From the NCBI RefSeq assembly GCF_000425425.1, contig NZ_AUDK01000016.1, positions 44,885 to 108,884 of the forward strand: DNA of 64,000 bases. The letters run 5' to 3'. Under the pieces are notes generated by a model that was not told the DNA's origin, did not search any database, and saw nothing but the letters and a program-made list of their open reading frames with translations. The position numbers and the translations under genes are program-made. The stretch is from Flavobacterium daejeonense DSM 17708 (GTDB lineage Bacteria; Bacteroidota; Bacteroidia; Flavobacteriales; Flavobacteriaceae). Of this stretch, positions 28,566-37,383 are shown in pieces; position 1 is the first letter of the stretch, and every line of letters starts with the position of its first letter.

Positions 28566-31500
28566 ATGCAATATTGTGTTTTGAGAAATATCCTGTTTGT
28601 TTTATTGCTTTTAGTAGTTTTTCCAGCCAAGGCACAAGTTGTTGGCGGAATAGCGGTTTCCGGATACCATCAGGAAAAATATGATATTGATTATATTGGG
28701 ATTGAAAACGGATTGGCTAATAATGCGGTTACTTCTGTTTATAAAGACAAACGTGGTTTAATGTGGTTTGGTACTTATGATGGAATTAGTCGTTTTGATG
28801 GTTATGACTTTTTAAATTTCAGAAATGAGCCTAATGACTCCAATTCGCTTATAAATAATCGGGTTGTAAGTATTTGCGGAACCCAAAATGAGATTTGGAT
28901 AGGAACTAAGCAGGGAATAAGTGTTTATAGTTATTTAACGAATAGTTTCAGTACCCGATATTGCGAAAATCCTAAAACGACTAAAAGAGAATTAATTGAT
29001 GTTGCGATTAATCAGATAAAAGATTATAAATCCAGAATTTATATTGCGACAGCAGGTAAAGGCTTGATGCATTGTTTAGGAAAAGGTGGGAAAATTGACC
29101 GAATTCCCCTTTATACTGAAGGTAAATTAATATGGGAATACCATGTGCAAGGTATTGATTTTGATCGTTCGGGAAAAATGTGGTGTTTTGTTCAGGGTAC
29201 GGGTTTGGTTATGATGGCTCCTGATGCTAATAAATTAACGCCTGTTTTTTCGGGAGTTTTGAGTGGAACTACAGTTTTTTATGATGGTTTTTCGAATATT
29301 TGGGTGGCTATTGATGGTGGTTTATTAAAGTATAATACAGTCGATAGAACGCATAAGTTTTATTATAATCAGGAAATTCAGTTTCCCGTTTCGGCTTTCA
29401 TGTATAAACCGGATGCAAAGGAACTTTGGATAGCAACGAATGGGAATGGTGTGGTGAAATATAATTTTACTTCAGATACTTTTTCGTTGTTGAGTTCCGG
29501 TTTGAATGCCGAAAAATTAAACAGTAATGCGATTTCGTCATTGTGTCTGGATTCTGAAAACCGGGTTTGGATAGGAACTTTAAGGGGAGGTGTTAATAAA
29601 ATAGAGAGTGCAAAAAGTCCTTTTCTTACAATTTCCAGAAATGACAAACTAAGCAATACCTTGCCGAGCGATTTTATTTTATCGTTATGTGAACAAGATA
29701 ATGATCATATCTGGATTGGAACAGATGGAGGCGGAGCCAGTTTATGGGATAGGAAAAATAATGTGTTTACTAATTATTCCTATAACACTTCTAACCCTAA
29801 TTCATTAGCGAATAATTTTGTAGCTTCAATTGTAAAAACAGATAAAGGAACCTGGTTTGGCTCGTATGGAGGAGGGGTTTGTCTTTTTAATTCGCAAAAT
29901 CGTACTTTTAAAAGATATCAGCTTTTTAATCCTACTTATAATATTGTTCAAAAGAATATTTGGGTATTATTTCGTAGTCGGGGAGCTGTTTTGTGGGCTG
30001 CTTCACCAGATGAAGAAGGATTGTATCGGTATAATGAAGTGCTTGATCAGTTTGATTATGTCGATGCTAAAATTAGTGGGATTATTTCGATGACCGAAGA
30101 TCAACAGGGGAATCTTTGGTTGGGAACTTTCACACAACTGATTCGGCTTAATCCCAAGACTTTGACTAAGAAGGTTGTTGATGTAAAATATCCGGTTCGT
30201 TCCATTGTTTCCGTTTCTGCGTCCCAAATGCTTGTAGGAACTGAAGGAGGAGGTTTGATGTTGTTTAATCCTAAAACTTTTCAATCTGATTTTTTGACCC
30301 AAAAGAATGGAGTTCCTAATAATTCGATTTTAAATATAGTTCCAGAAAATAAACAGGTTTATTGGTGTAGTACCTACAATGGTATTTTTGTTTACAATGC
30401 GACCAGCAAAAAAATTACGAGTTATCATGATGCCGATGGTTTGCAAAGCAATCAGTTTAATTACAATGCCGCTTTAAAATTATCTTCAGGAGAAATTGTT
30501 TTTGGCGGAATTAAAGGGTTTAATATTATTAATACAAAAACCAACAGCCAGATTCATGCTTTTCCAAAACTGATTGTTACCTCCATCAAAGTGAATAATA
30601 AGATATATCATCAATCCGGATTAAGCGTTTTTGGAATTAATCAGTTAAAATTGCCTTATGATGAGTCGATGTTGAATATTGATTACGCTGCTTTAGAATA
30701 CAGTTTGCCTGAAAAAATTTCGTATGCCTATTTTTTGGAAGGTTGGGATTCACAATGGCATTATGTGGATAATATTCGAAGTGCTAATTATTCGAGATTA
30801 ACCGAAGGAGAGTATGTTTTGAAAATTAAATCAACGAATGCCGAAGGAATTTGGAATCCAAAAACGATTTCTTTGCCTATTACAATATTGCCACCTTGGT
30901 ATCGAAGTACTTGGGCTTATTTGTTTTATGTGTTAGTTATTGCGGGAGTCATTTATCTCATAGATAAATATCAAAGAAAACAGGCGCAGTTAAAGTATGA
31001 GGTACAGCTTTCGCAAAATTTAGCCAGACAGGAAAAGGAATTAAACGAAAAGAAACTTACTTTTTTTACAAATATTTCTCACGAGTTCCGTTCGCCATTG
31101 ACAATGATTATCAATCCGTTGAAAGATATTATTTATGGCAATGAGCCAAAAATTGATCCGGGAGCAATTGAGATGGTTTATAGTAATTCCCGAAGATTAC
31201 TGAGTTTAGTAGATCAATTATTGCTTTTTAGAAAAACCGAAACTGAAACAGGGAAACTTAAAATTGCTAAGGTTGATATTGTTGAATTAAGTAAAGAAGT
31301 GTTCAATTGTTTTGTGCATCATGCCAAGACTAAAAAGATAGCGTATAGTTTTAGTTTTTCTGAAGAAAAACTTTTTGTTTACATCGATAGAGAAAAAATA
31401 GAAATGGCATTGTTTAATTTAATTTCTAATGCCTTAAAGTTTACTGAGAAAGAAAATGGCGCTGTGACAGTAAATATTCGAACTGTTGAGAACAAAATTA

Positions 31501-32678
31501 GTATTAGTGTTGTTGATAATGGTGAAGGAGTTTCGAATGAAGATAAGGAGAAAATTTTCAATCTGTTTTATCAATCCAATAAGAATATTAAAAACAAGCG
31601 CAAAGGATTTGGAATTGGACTTTATTTAGTGAAACAATTTATCAATCAGCATCATGGTGATGTTCATTGTTATGATAATGCAGGAGGAGGAACTGTTTTT
31701 GAAATGCGGTTATTGTTAGGGAAAGAGCATTTTGGAGAAGTTGAAATAAGAGAAGATTTAAATGACAGAACATCGTTTTTAGAAGAAGCCTTAGAAGATA
31801 ATGTAATTCGGGAGCAGTTTCCGGAAGTTATGGAAGAAGTTGAAATTGGCGGTGATTTGGTTAAAAATGTAAAAAGTATTTTGGTTGTTGATGATAATCC
31901 TGAGATACGAAATTACCTGAAACGTATTCTTGCTCCTAAATATAGGGTAACTGCTGCCGAAAGTGCGGAAATGGCATTAAGTATTATTAGAAAAGTGCAA
32001 CCGGATTTAATTGTTTCAGATGTAGTAATGGCTGAAATGAGTGGGGTAGCTTTTTGTAAGCATATTAAGGAAGATGATGAGTTAAAACATATTCCGATAA
32101 TATTGCTTACCGGAGGGACTTCGGAAGAGGTGAAGCTGAAGGGAGCCGAAGTAGGAGCAGATGATTATATAACGAAGCCATTTGATAATGAGTATTTGTT
32201 AGCCCGAATTAACGGAATTCTTACCCGTCGGGATAGTGAGCAAAATTATCTCTTGAATTCGGTGACAAAAAATGTTGCAAGTCCGAAGTTGTCGGATGAA
32301 GATAAAGTGCTGATAGATAGAATTGTGGAAGTTATTGATGCTAATTTGGATGTAGAAAATTTCAATGTTCAAGATTTGGCTGTTGAATTAGGAATGAGTC
32401 ATTCTTTGGTGTATAAAAAAATTAAAAAAATTACCGGAAAATCTGTTTCAGAATTTACCCGAAATGTGCGATTGCGTAAAGTGGCTACGCTGTTAATTAC
32501 AACCGATTTGCAGATTAATCAGGCGGCTTCGATGGCTGGTTTTGGAGATATAAAGTATTTTAGAAAACAATTTCAACAGTTTTATGATATGAATCCATCC
32601 GATTTTCGAAAAAAATACCAGAATGTGAAGGATCATAAATATCTATTGAATGAAAGTTTCTGGAAATCTACAACTTAA
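28566..32678 (+). CDS. Hybrid two-component system sensor/regulator (HTCS)
   Basis: This one-polypeptide two-component system has 1,370 residues. A signal peptide (ILFVLLLLVVFPAKAQ) is followed by a periplasmic beta-propeller of repeated 'G..WIGT..G' blades, a Y_Y_Y domain (about 709-779) and a transmembrane helix (about 783-802). The histidine kinase follows (His839 in FTNISHEFRSPL; N-box LISNALKFT; GFGIGLYLVK), then a receiver (VVDDNPEIRNYL, Asp1152 in IVSDVVM, Lys in YITKPFD) and an AraC-type HTH (about 1248-1353, ending NPSDFRKKY). In this family the propeller senses an oligosaccharide and the HTH activates the cognate locus. Likely targets are the paired CCCC boxes before the LacZ-type gene and susC. 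All phosphorelay residues are intact. Confidence 0.96.
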   Translation: MQYCVLRNILFVLLLLVVFPAKAQVVGGIAVSGYHQEKYDIDYIGIENGLANNAVTSVYKDKRGLMWFGTYDGISRFDGYDFLNFRNEPNDSNSLINNRVVSICGTQNEIWIGTKQGISVYSYLTNSFSTRYCENPKTTKRELIDVAINQIKDYKSRIYIATAGKGLMHCLGKGGKIDRIPLYTEGKLIWEYHVQGIDFDRSGKMWCFVQGTGLVMMAPDANKLTPVFSGVLSGTTVFYDGFSNIWVAIDGGLLKYNTVDRTHKFYYNQEIQFPVSAFMYKPDAKELWIATNGNGVVKYNFTSDTFSLLSSGLNAEKLNSNAISSLCLDSENRVWIGTLRGGVNKIESAKSPFLTISRNDKLSNTLPSDFILSLCEQDNDHIWIGTDGGGASLWDRKNNVFTNYSYNTSNPNSLANNFVASIVKTDKGTWFGSYGGGVCLFNSQNRTFKRYQLFNPTYNIVQKNIWVLFRSRGAVLWAASPDEEGLYRYNEVLDQFDYVDAKISGIISMTEDQQGNLWLGTFTQLIRLNPKTLTKKVVDVKYPVRSIVSVSASQMLVGTEGGGLMLFNPKTFQSDFLTQKNGVPNNSILNIVPENKQVYWCSTYNGIFVYNATSKKITSYHDADGLQSNQFNYNAALKLSSGEIVFGGIKGFNIINTKTNSQIHAFPKLIVTSIKVNNKIYHQSGLSVFGINQLKLPYDESMLNIDYAALEYSLPEKISYAYFLEGWDSQWHYVDNIRSANYSRLTEGEYVLKIKSTNAEGIWNPKTISLPITILPPWYRSTWAYLFYVLVIAGVIYLIDKYQRKQAQLKYEVQLSQNLARQEKELNEKKLTFFTNISHEFRSPLTMIINPLKDIIYGNEPKIDPGAIEMVYSNSRRLLSLVDQLLLFRKTETETGKLKIAKVDIVELSKEVFNCFVHHAKTKKIAYSFSFSEEKLFVYIDREKIEMALFNLISNALKFTEKENGAVTVNIRTVENKISISVVDNGEGVSNEDKEKIFNLFYQSNKNIKNKRKGFGIGLYLVKQFINQHHGDVHCYDNAGGGTVFEMRLLLGKEHFGEVEIREDLNDRTSFLEEALEDNVIREQFPEVMEEVEIGGDLVKNVKSILVVDDNPEIRNYLKRILAPKYRVTAAESAEMALSIIRKVQPDLIVSDVVMAEMSGVAFCKHIKEDDELKHIPIILLTGGTSEEVKLKGAEVGADDYITKPFDNEYLLARINGILTRRDSEQNYLLNSVTKNVASPKLSDEDKVLIDRIVEVIDANLDVENFNVQDLAVELGMSHSLVYKKIKKITGKSVSEFTRNVRLRKVATLLITTDLQINQAASMAGFGDIKYFRKQFQQFYDMNPSDFRKKYQNVKDHKYLLNESFWKSTT

Positions 32679-32699
32679 ATAATTTATAAAATTTTAAAA

Positions 32700-33938
32700 A
32701 TGAGAAAATATTTAATTAAAGTTCTTTTGGTAATTCTTGGTCTATCCGGACAATATTTGTTTTCGCAGTCTAAAAAGATAGAAAAAGATTCACCTGAAAA
32801 AGTTCGTGAATTTTTTGTGTCTTCATTGATAAAAATTGGAGATCCAGTTTTGGTGGCTTTGAGTAATAATCAGCTAAGACAGCAAATGCCGGTAGAAAGA
32901 TCACCCGGGGCTTGGGATGACAGAAAACATGTGACTTATTTAGAAGCTTTTGGGCGCTTGTTGTCGGGAATGGCACCTTGGTTAGAGCTTGGTCCGGATG
33001 AAACTCCCGAAGGAAAATTAAGAGCAAAATACATTGCTTTGGCACAAAAATGTATTCATAATGCGACCAATCCTGCTTCTCCTGATTTTATGAATTTTGT
33101 TAAAGATAAGCAGCCTTTAGTAGATGCTGCTTTTTTTGCTCAGGCTTTACTTCGTGCACCCAAACAACTTTGGGAACCCTTAGATGTTACTACAAAGGAA
33201 AACGTAATTAAGGCATTAAAATCGTCCAGAGTAATAGAACCTTATTATTCTAATTGGTTGCTTTTTGCCAGTATGGTTGAAACAGCAATAGCAAAATTTG
33301 ATAAAGAAGAAGATCAAAAGCGATTGAGTTACGGTTTAGAAGAGCATAAAAAATGGTATTTAGGTGATGGAACTTATGGTGATGGACCTGATTTTCACTG
33401 GGATTACTACAATAGTTTTGTGATTCATCCTATGCAGCTGGATATTTATAAAACATTAGTTGAAAAAGAGGCTGTTTATAAAGATGCCTATCAAAAAGAG
33501 CTAAATAGAGCAAAACGTTATGCCGCTATTCAGGAGCGATTGATTTCTCCGGATGGAACTTATCCGCCTATCGGAAGATCGCTAGCCTATCGTTTTGGAG
33601 CTTTTCAGTTGTTGTCTCAAATTGCACTTTGGAAGGAATTGCCTAAAGAAATTACACCTGCGCAGGTTCGTTCGGCTTTATATGCTATGATTCATCGTCA
33701 GATAAATGCTCCGGGAACTTTTGATAAAAAGGGTTGGCTTCAAATAGGCTTGTTTGGACATCAGCCTAATATTGGGGAAGGTTATATCTCAACCGGAAGT
33801 TTGTATCTGTGTTCGGAAGCTTTTTTGGTTTTGGGTTTGCCAACTACTGATACCTTTTGGACAGATGACTACCAACCCTGGACGCAAAAGAAAATTTGGT
33901 CAGGGATAAGTATTCCAATCGATCATGCCTCTAAATAA
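32700..33938 (+). CDS. DUF2264 family protein, single-domain form
   Basis: The 412-residue protein has a signal peptide (VLLVILGLSGQYLFSQ). The body matches DUF2264: AFGRLLSGMAPWLELG, DAAFFAQALLRAP, SNWLLFASMVE and the signature GDGTYGDGPDFHWDYYNSFVIHPM. The fold is expected to be an (alpha/alpha)6 barrel. As I recall, some DUF2264 members are beta-glucuronidases placed in CAZy GH154, which would suit removal of GlcA from arabinogalactan side chains; this needs checking. It lies 21 bases after the regulator gene and 25 bases before the GH105 gene. A longer DUF2264 paralogue is at 56104-58116. Confidence 0.85.
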   Translation: MRKYLIKVLLVILGLSGQYLFSQSKKIEKDSPEKVREFFVSSLIKIGDPVLVALSNNQLRQQMPVERSPGAWDDRKHVTYLEAFGRLLSGMAPWLELGPDETPEGKLRAKYIALAQKCIHNATNPASPDFMNFVKDKQPLVDAAFFAQALLRAPKQLWEPLDVTTKENVIKALKSSRVIEPYYSNWLLFASMVETAIAKFDKEEDQKRLSYGLEEHKKWYLGDGTYGDGPDFHWDYYNSFVIHPMQLDIYKTLVEKEAVYKDAYQKELNRAKRYAAIQERLISPDGTYPPIGRSLAYRFGAFQLLSQIALWKELPKEITPAQVRSALYAMIHRQINAPGTFDKKGWLQIGLFGHQPNIGEGYISTGSLYLCSEAFLVLGLPTTDTFWTDDYQPWTQKKIWSGISIPIDHASK

Positions 33939-33963
33939 GTAACACTAAACTAAATAAATTATA

Positions 33964-35121
33964 ATGATGAATTTAAAGAACTCATTTTTCATGACATTAA
34001 TGGTGATGTTTTTGCTAACGGCTAGTTGCAAAAGTGGTGCTGTGCAGCAGAAAACTGTTATAAAAGAATCTAAAAAAGAAGTGATTGCGATTATTGATAA
34101 AGTCAACAATCATTGGCAAAATAATCATCCGGATTTAGGGAATGCTTTTTGGAATGTGGCGGCTTATCATACCGGGAATATGGAAGCTTATAAAGTAACC
34201 AAAAACAAAAAATATTTGGATTATTCTTTGGCTTGGGCTGAGAAGAATCAATGGACGGGGGCTAAATCAACTAATAAAGCAGAGTGGAAGTACAATTATG
34301 GAGAAAATGATAAACATGTGTTGTTTGGTGATTGGCAAATTTGTTTTCAAACTTATATTGATTTGTACAATTTCACCGGAAAAAAGGATGCTTCTAAAAT
34401 TGCCCGCGCCCGCGAAGTAATGGAATACCAGATGAGTACTGCGGCCAATGATTATTGGTGGTGGGTTGATGGTTTGTATATGGTAATGCCGGTGATGACG
34501 AAGTTATATAAAGTAACCGGAAACGAATTGTATTTGGAGAAATTGCATGAGTATTTAACTTATGCTAATTCTATTATGTATGACGATGAGGCAAAGTTGT
34601 ATTTCAGAGACGCAAAATATATTTATCCAAAACATAAAAGTGCTAATGGTAAAAAAGATTTTTGGGCCAGAGGAGACGGATGGATTTTTGCAGCTTATGC
34701 TAAAATCATTCAGGATTTGCCAAAAAAAGCAAAACATAGAGAGGAATATATCAACCGATTTAAAGCTATGGCTCAATCTTTAGCAGCTGCCCAACAAAAA
34801 GAAGGCTATTGGACCCGAAGTATTTTAGATCCGGAACATGCTCCGGGACCTGAAACCAGCGGAACAGCCTTTTTTACTTATGGTTATTTATGGGGAATCA
34901 ACAATGGAATTTTAGATAAAGCAGCTTATTTGCCAGTAGTTGAAAAATCATGGAATTACTTGACTCATTTTGCACTTCAAGCTGATGGTACTGTAGGTTA
35001 TGTTCAACCTATTGGCGAAAAAGCCATTCCAGGTCAGGTTGTAGATAAAAATTCTACGGCTGATTTTGGAGTAGGAGCTTTTTTATTAGCTGCTTCTGAG
35101 ATAAGTCGTTTTGTGAAATAA
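33964..35121 (+). CDS. GH88/GH105 unsaturated glucuronyl/rhamnogalacturonyl hydrolase, lipoprotein
   Basis: The 385-residue protein hydrolyses 4,5-unsaturated uronic acid from oligosaccharides made by lyases. A lipoprotein signal (MVMFLLTASC) suggests anchoring in a membrane. The (alpha/alpha)6 barrel shows WAEKNQWTGAK, NDYWWWVDGLYMVMPVM and the catalytic WARGDGWIFAAYA (Asp238), then GPETSGTAFFTYGYLWGI. These fit PF07470. No polysaccharide lyase is seen in the window, so the source of its substrate is unclear. The last codons (RFVK then stop) reappear in a relic at 36947-36991. Confidence 0.92.
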   Translation: MMNLKNSFFMTLMVMFLLTASCKSGAVQQKTVIKESKKEVIAIIDKVNNHWQNNHPDLGNAFWNVAAYHTGNMEAYKVTKNKKYLDYSLAWAEKNQWTGAKSTNKAEWKYNYGENDKHVLFGDWQICFQTYIDLYNFTGKKDASKIARAREVMEYQMSTAANDYWWWVDGLYMVMPVMTKLYKVTGNELYLEKLHEYLTYANSIMYDDEAKLYFRDAKYIYPKHKSANGKKDFWARGDGWIFAAYAKIIQDLPKKAKHREEYINRFKAMAQSLAAAQQKEGYWTRSILDPEHAPGPETSGTAFFTYGYLWGINNGILDKAAYLPVVEKSWNYLTHFALQADGTVGYVQPIGEKAIPGQVVDKNSTADFGVGAFLLAASEISRFVK

Positions 35122-35217
35122 AGTTTATGATTTGAAAATTGTCATTTTATCTACTGTTTTTTAATAATCAACTCTATTGAGTTTAGATTGTTTTAAATTT
35201 TTTTTTAAAATATTTTT

Positions 35218-36885
35218 ATGAATAGAAAATTCATCTTAGTAATTATAATTTGTTTTTGTGGTATTCTTCAAATGAGATCTCAGGAGAAAACGGTGCTTAG
35301 TAACGTCGAAAAATACAAACAATTTGGTTTGGTATGGGGACTTCTAAAGTACCATCATTCTGAAGTAAGTAAAGGAAATTACAATTGGGACGACATTTTC
35401 GTTGAAAATATTGACAAGCTAGAAGGAGTACAAACACAAACAAATCTTGATTCTTTTTTATTAAATTTTGTTTTATCAGTCAAAGAAAGCAAAATAAAGA
35501 CCGATACTAATATGGATAATGTATTCGCCAAAAATTTTGATTATAAGTGGATAGAACAGTATTCGGGCAATAAAGAACTTTATACCAAGTTGAAAAAATT
35601 AGAAAACAATACAAGTTTAGGTAGTTATTACACTTCAAAGAGTGAAATCCTGACTTTCGAAAATGAGAAAGGATTTAAAGCATTTGACTATAAAATAAAA
35701 AGCCATAGATTATTAGAGTTATTCAGTTTTTGGAACGTCATCCAATATTATTATGTAAATAAATATTTGATGGACAAAAACTGGTTTAGTCAGTTAGAAT
35801 ATTTTGTGGATGATTTTTCAAACGCCAAGACAAATCTTGAGTACGAGCTGGCAAAAACTAAATTAATTGTATCTCTAAATGATTCTCATTCCTATTATTT
35901 TGCCAAACCGGTTTCAGATTCTCTATTAAAATTTAAGCCGTCATTTGAAATCAAGATTGTCAATGACACTTTAGTAATTACTGGCATATTAAATAAATTA
36001 GGAAAAAAAGATGATTTGAAATTAGGGGATTTGATAGTGGAAGTTAATGATATGGACATTAAATCATTTCAGAAACAAAAGATAGGGGCAAAGTTTTCTT
36101 CATCAAATGATTCTTATTTAAAAAAGTGGGCCAACAGATGGCTAATGCGAAATACCAAAGATAGTATTAAGGTGAAAATAAAAAGAGAAAATTATATCAC
36201 GACAAAATATATTCATCTTTATAAAACATTTACTGACAAGGACTATTCCTCTTTGCCATTTTTCCAAATTGAAAAGGAATGGCAACTTATTGATGATAAT
36301 ATTGGCTATATAAATTTAAAAACAGTTTCTAAAGAGGATATTAAAAAAGCTTTTGAAGCATTTTCTAACACAAATGGAATTATAATAGATTTAAGAAATT
36401 ATCCTAAAAATATTTCAGGAGATGATATTACAAAATACACTTATCCAGATAGGGAAGAATTTATTAAGGTTCTATCGCCATTAGGAAATAGACCTTCATT
36501 GGCAAGCTTTGGTAAGCCTTCAATTAGTATTATCATAGATCCTTTTAAAAGTGGTGGTAAAAACTCAAAATACTATAATAAAAAGATTGTTTTATTAGTA
36601 GATCATACCACTCAAAGTAAGGCTGAGTATATTGGAATGGCTATTCAAGCATCTCCTACTTGTATAACTGTAGGTGAAAACACAGCTGGTTCTGTAATGA
36701 ATATTGCCTCATTTAAAATGCCAGATAGCACTATAATTGATTTCACAAGTTTAGGAGCATTTTATCCTAACGGAATGGGAGTACAGAGAAAAGGATTGAA
36801 AATAGATCACTATGTTAAAGAAACCACTTCAAATTTTATGAAGGATCAATATGTAATTGAAGGAGTGAAATTGATAAAAAATTAA
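35218..36885 (+). CDS. S41 family (tail-specific) serine peptidase
   Basis: The 555-residue protein has a signal peptide (LVIIICFCGILQMRSQ). A helical N-terminal part comes first, then a PDZ-like segment (LGDLIVEVNDMDIKSFQK) and the S41 core (NIGYINLKTVS, NGIIIDLRNYPKN). The catalytic Ser467 is in TTQSKAEYIG, followed by GENTAGSVM. It is unusual in a polysaccharide locus. It separates the GH105 gene from susC and is followed by a relic of a GH105 3' end, and its sequence looks more A/T-rich than its neighbours. This suggests late insertion. Its role in glycan use is not evident. Confidence 0.85.
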   Translation: MNRKFILVIIICFCGILQMRSQEKTVLSNVEKYKQFGLVWGLLKYHHSEVSKGNYNWDDIFVENIDKLEGVQTQTNLDSFLLNFVLSVKESKIKTDTNMDNVFAKNFDYKWIEQYSGNKELYTKLKKLENNTSLGSYYTSKSEILTFENEKGFKAFDYKIKSHRLLELFSFWNVIQYYYVNKYLMDKNWFSQLEYFVDDFSNAKTNLEYELAKTKLIVSLNDSHSYYFAKPVSDSLLKFKPSFEIKIVNDTLVITGILNKLGKKDDLKLGDLIVEVNDMDIKSFQKQKIGAKFSSSNDSYLKKWANRWLMRNTKDSIKVKIKRENYITTKYIHLYKTFTDKDYSSLPFFQIEKEWQLIDDNIGYINLKTVSKEDIKKAFEAFSNTNGIIIDLRNYPKNISGDDITKYTYPDREEFIKVLSPLGNRPSLASFGKPSISIIIDPFKSGGKNSKYYNKKIVLLVDHTTQSKAEYIGMAIQASPTCITVGENTAGSVMNIASFKMPDSTIIDFTSLGAFYPNGMGVQRKGLKIDHYVKETTSNFMKDQYVIEGVKLIKN

Positions 36886-36946
36886 AATAGATTAAGTTAA
36901 CTAACATCATTGATATGTAAAAACTTTGTTAGACTATGAGTTGTTG

Positions 36947-36991
36947 GTTTTTTTACTGAGAGCATCAGAGATGTATCGTTTTGTGAAATAA
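36947..36991 (+). pseudogene. 3'-terminal relic of a second GH88/GH105 gene
   Basis: In one frame these bases read VFLLRASEMYRFVK then stop. The intact GH105 protein ends AFLLAASEISRFVK then stop, and the last 15 bases of each (36977-36991 and 35107-35121) are identical. The frame is closed by a stop at 36911-36913 and similarity is lost before 36947. A duplicate or former GH105 gene therefore ended here before the S41 gene region replaced it. Confidence 0.75.
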
Positions 36992-37012
36992 TTGAATTAG
37001 CTTTTTAGAACC

Positions 37013-37057
37013 AAAAAAATCGGTCTCGCTTTATTTGAAGTGAGATCGATTTTTTTA
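37013..37057 (+). terminator. Terminator after the regulator-DUF2264-GH105-S41 unit
   Basis: AAAAAATCGGTCTCGCTT and AAGTGAGATCGATTTTTT form a stem of about 18 bp with a G-T pair and a mismatch, followed by T residues. Confidence 0.88.
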
Positions 37058-37187
37058 TTAGTTGGTTTTGGAGTTTTTTTTGTTTCTTGTTGAAGAAGCT
37101 TATTAATTATTTATAATGTTTTTTTTGTATTAATTTTTTGATGTTTGTTTAAAATATGTTGTTTTTATTTGTTTTTTACTGATTTAT

Positions 37188-37243
37188 CCCCGTTTTAATG
37201 TTGAAATTCCCCCCTTTCGATTGTAGGTGTTCTGATAGATTTG
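37188..37243 (+). promoter_or_regulatory. Promoter and paired CCCC operator of the susC operon
   Basis: CCCC at 37188-37191 and within the C-run 37209-37214 precede TAGATTTG at 37236-37243. Box spacing (22) and distances to the -7 element (48 and 26) equal those of the LacZ-type promoter. There is no TTG at the usual -33 position, where the second box lies, so an activator is probably needed. The leader to the ATG at 37384 is about 135 bases. Confidence 0.75.
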
Positions 37244-37383
37244 TAATGTGAATTATTTGTTAATTCCAAACAAGATTTTCTTAAAGAATGTTTAAAAAAA
37301 TTTAAGTTGATTTTTGTTCTCATAGGATGCTAAGATAATTTACAAACTAACAAATTATTAATTAACCAAAATTACAACCAAAC

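Larger units (their letters stand above)
36886..37187. other. Gene-free stretch between the S41 gene and the susC promoter
   Basis: It contains the GH105 relic (36947-36991) and a strong terminator (37013-37057). The remaining A/T-rich sequence up to 37187 shows nothing further that I can support. Confidence 0.6.
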
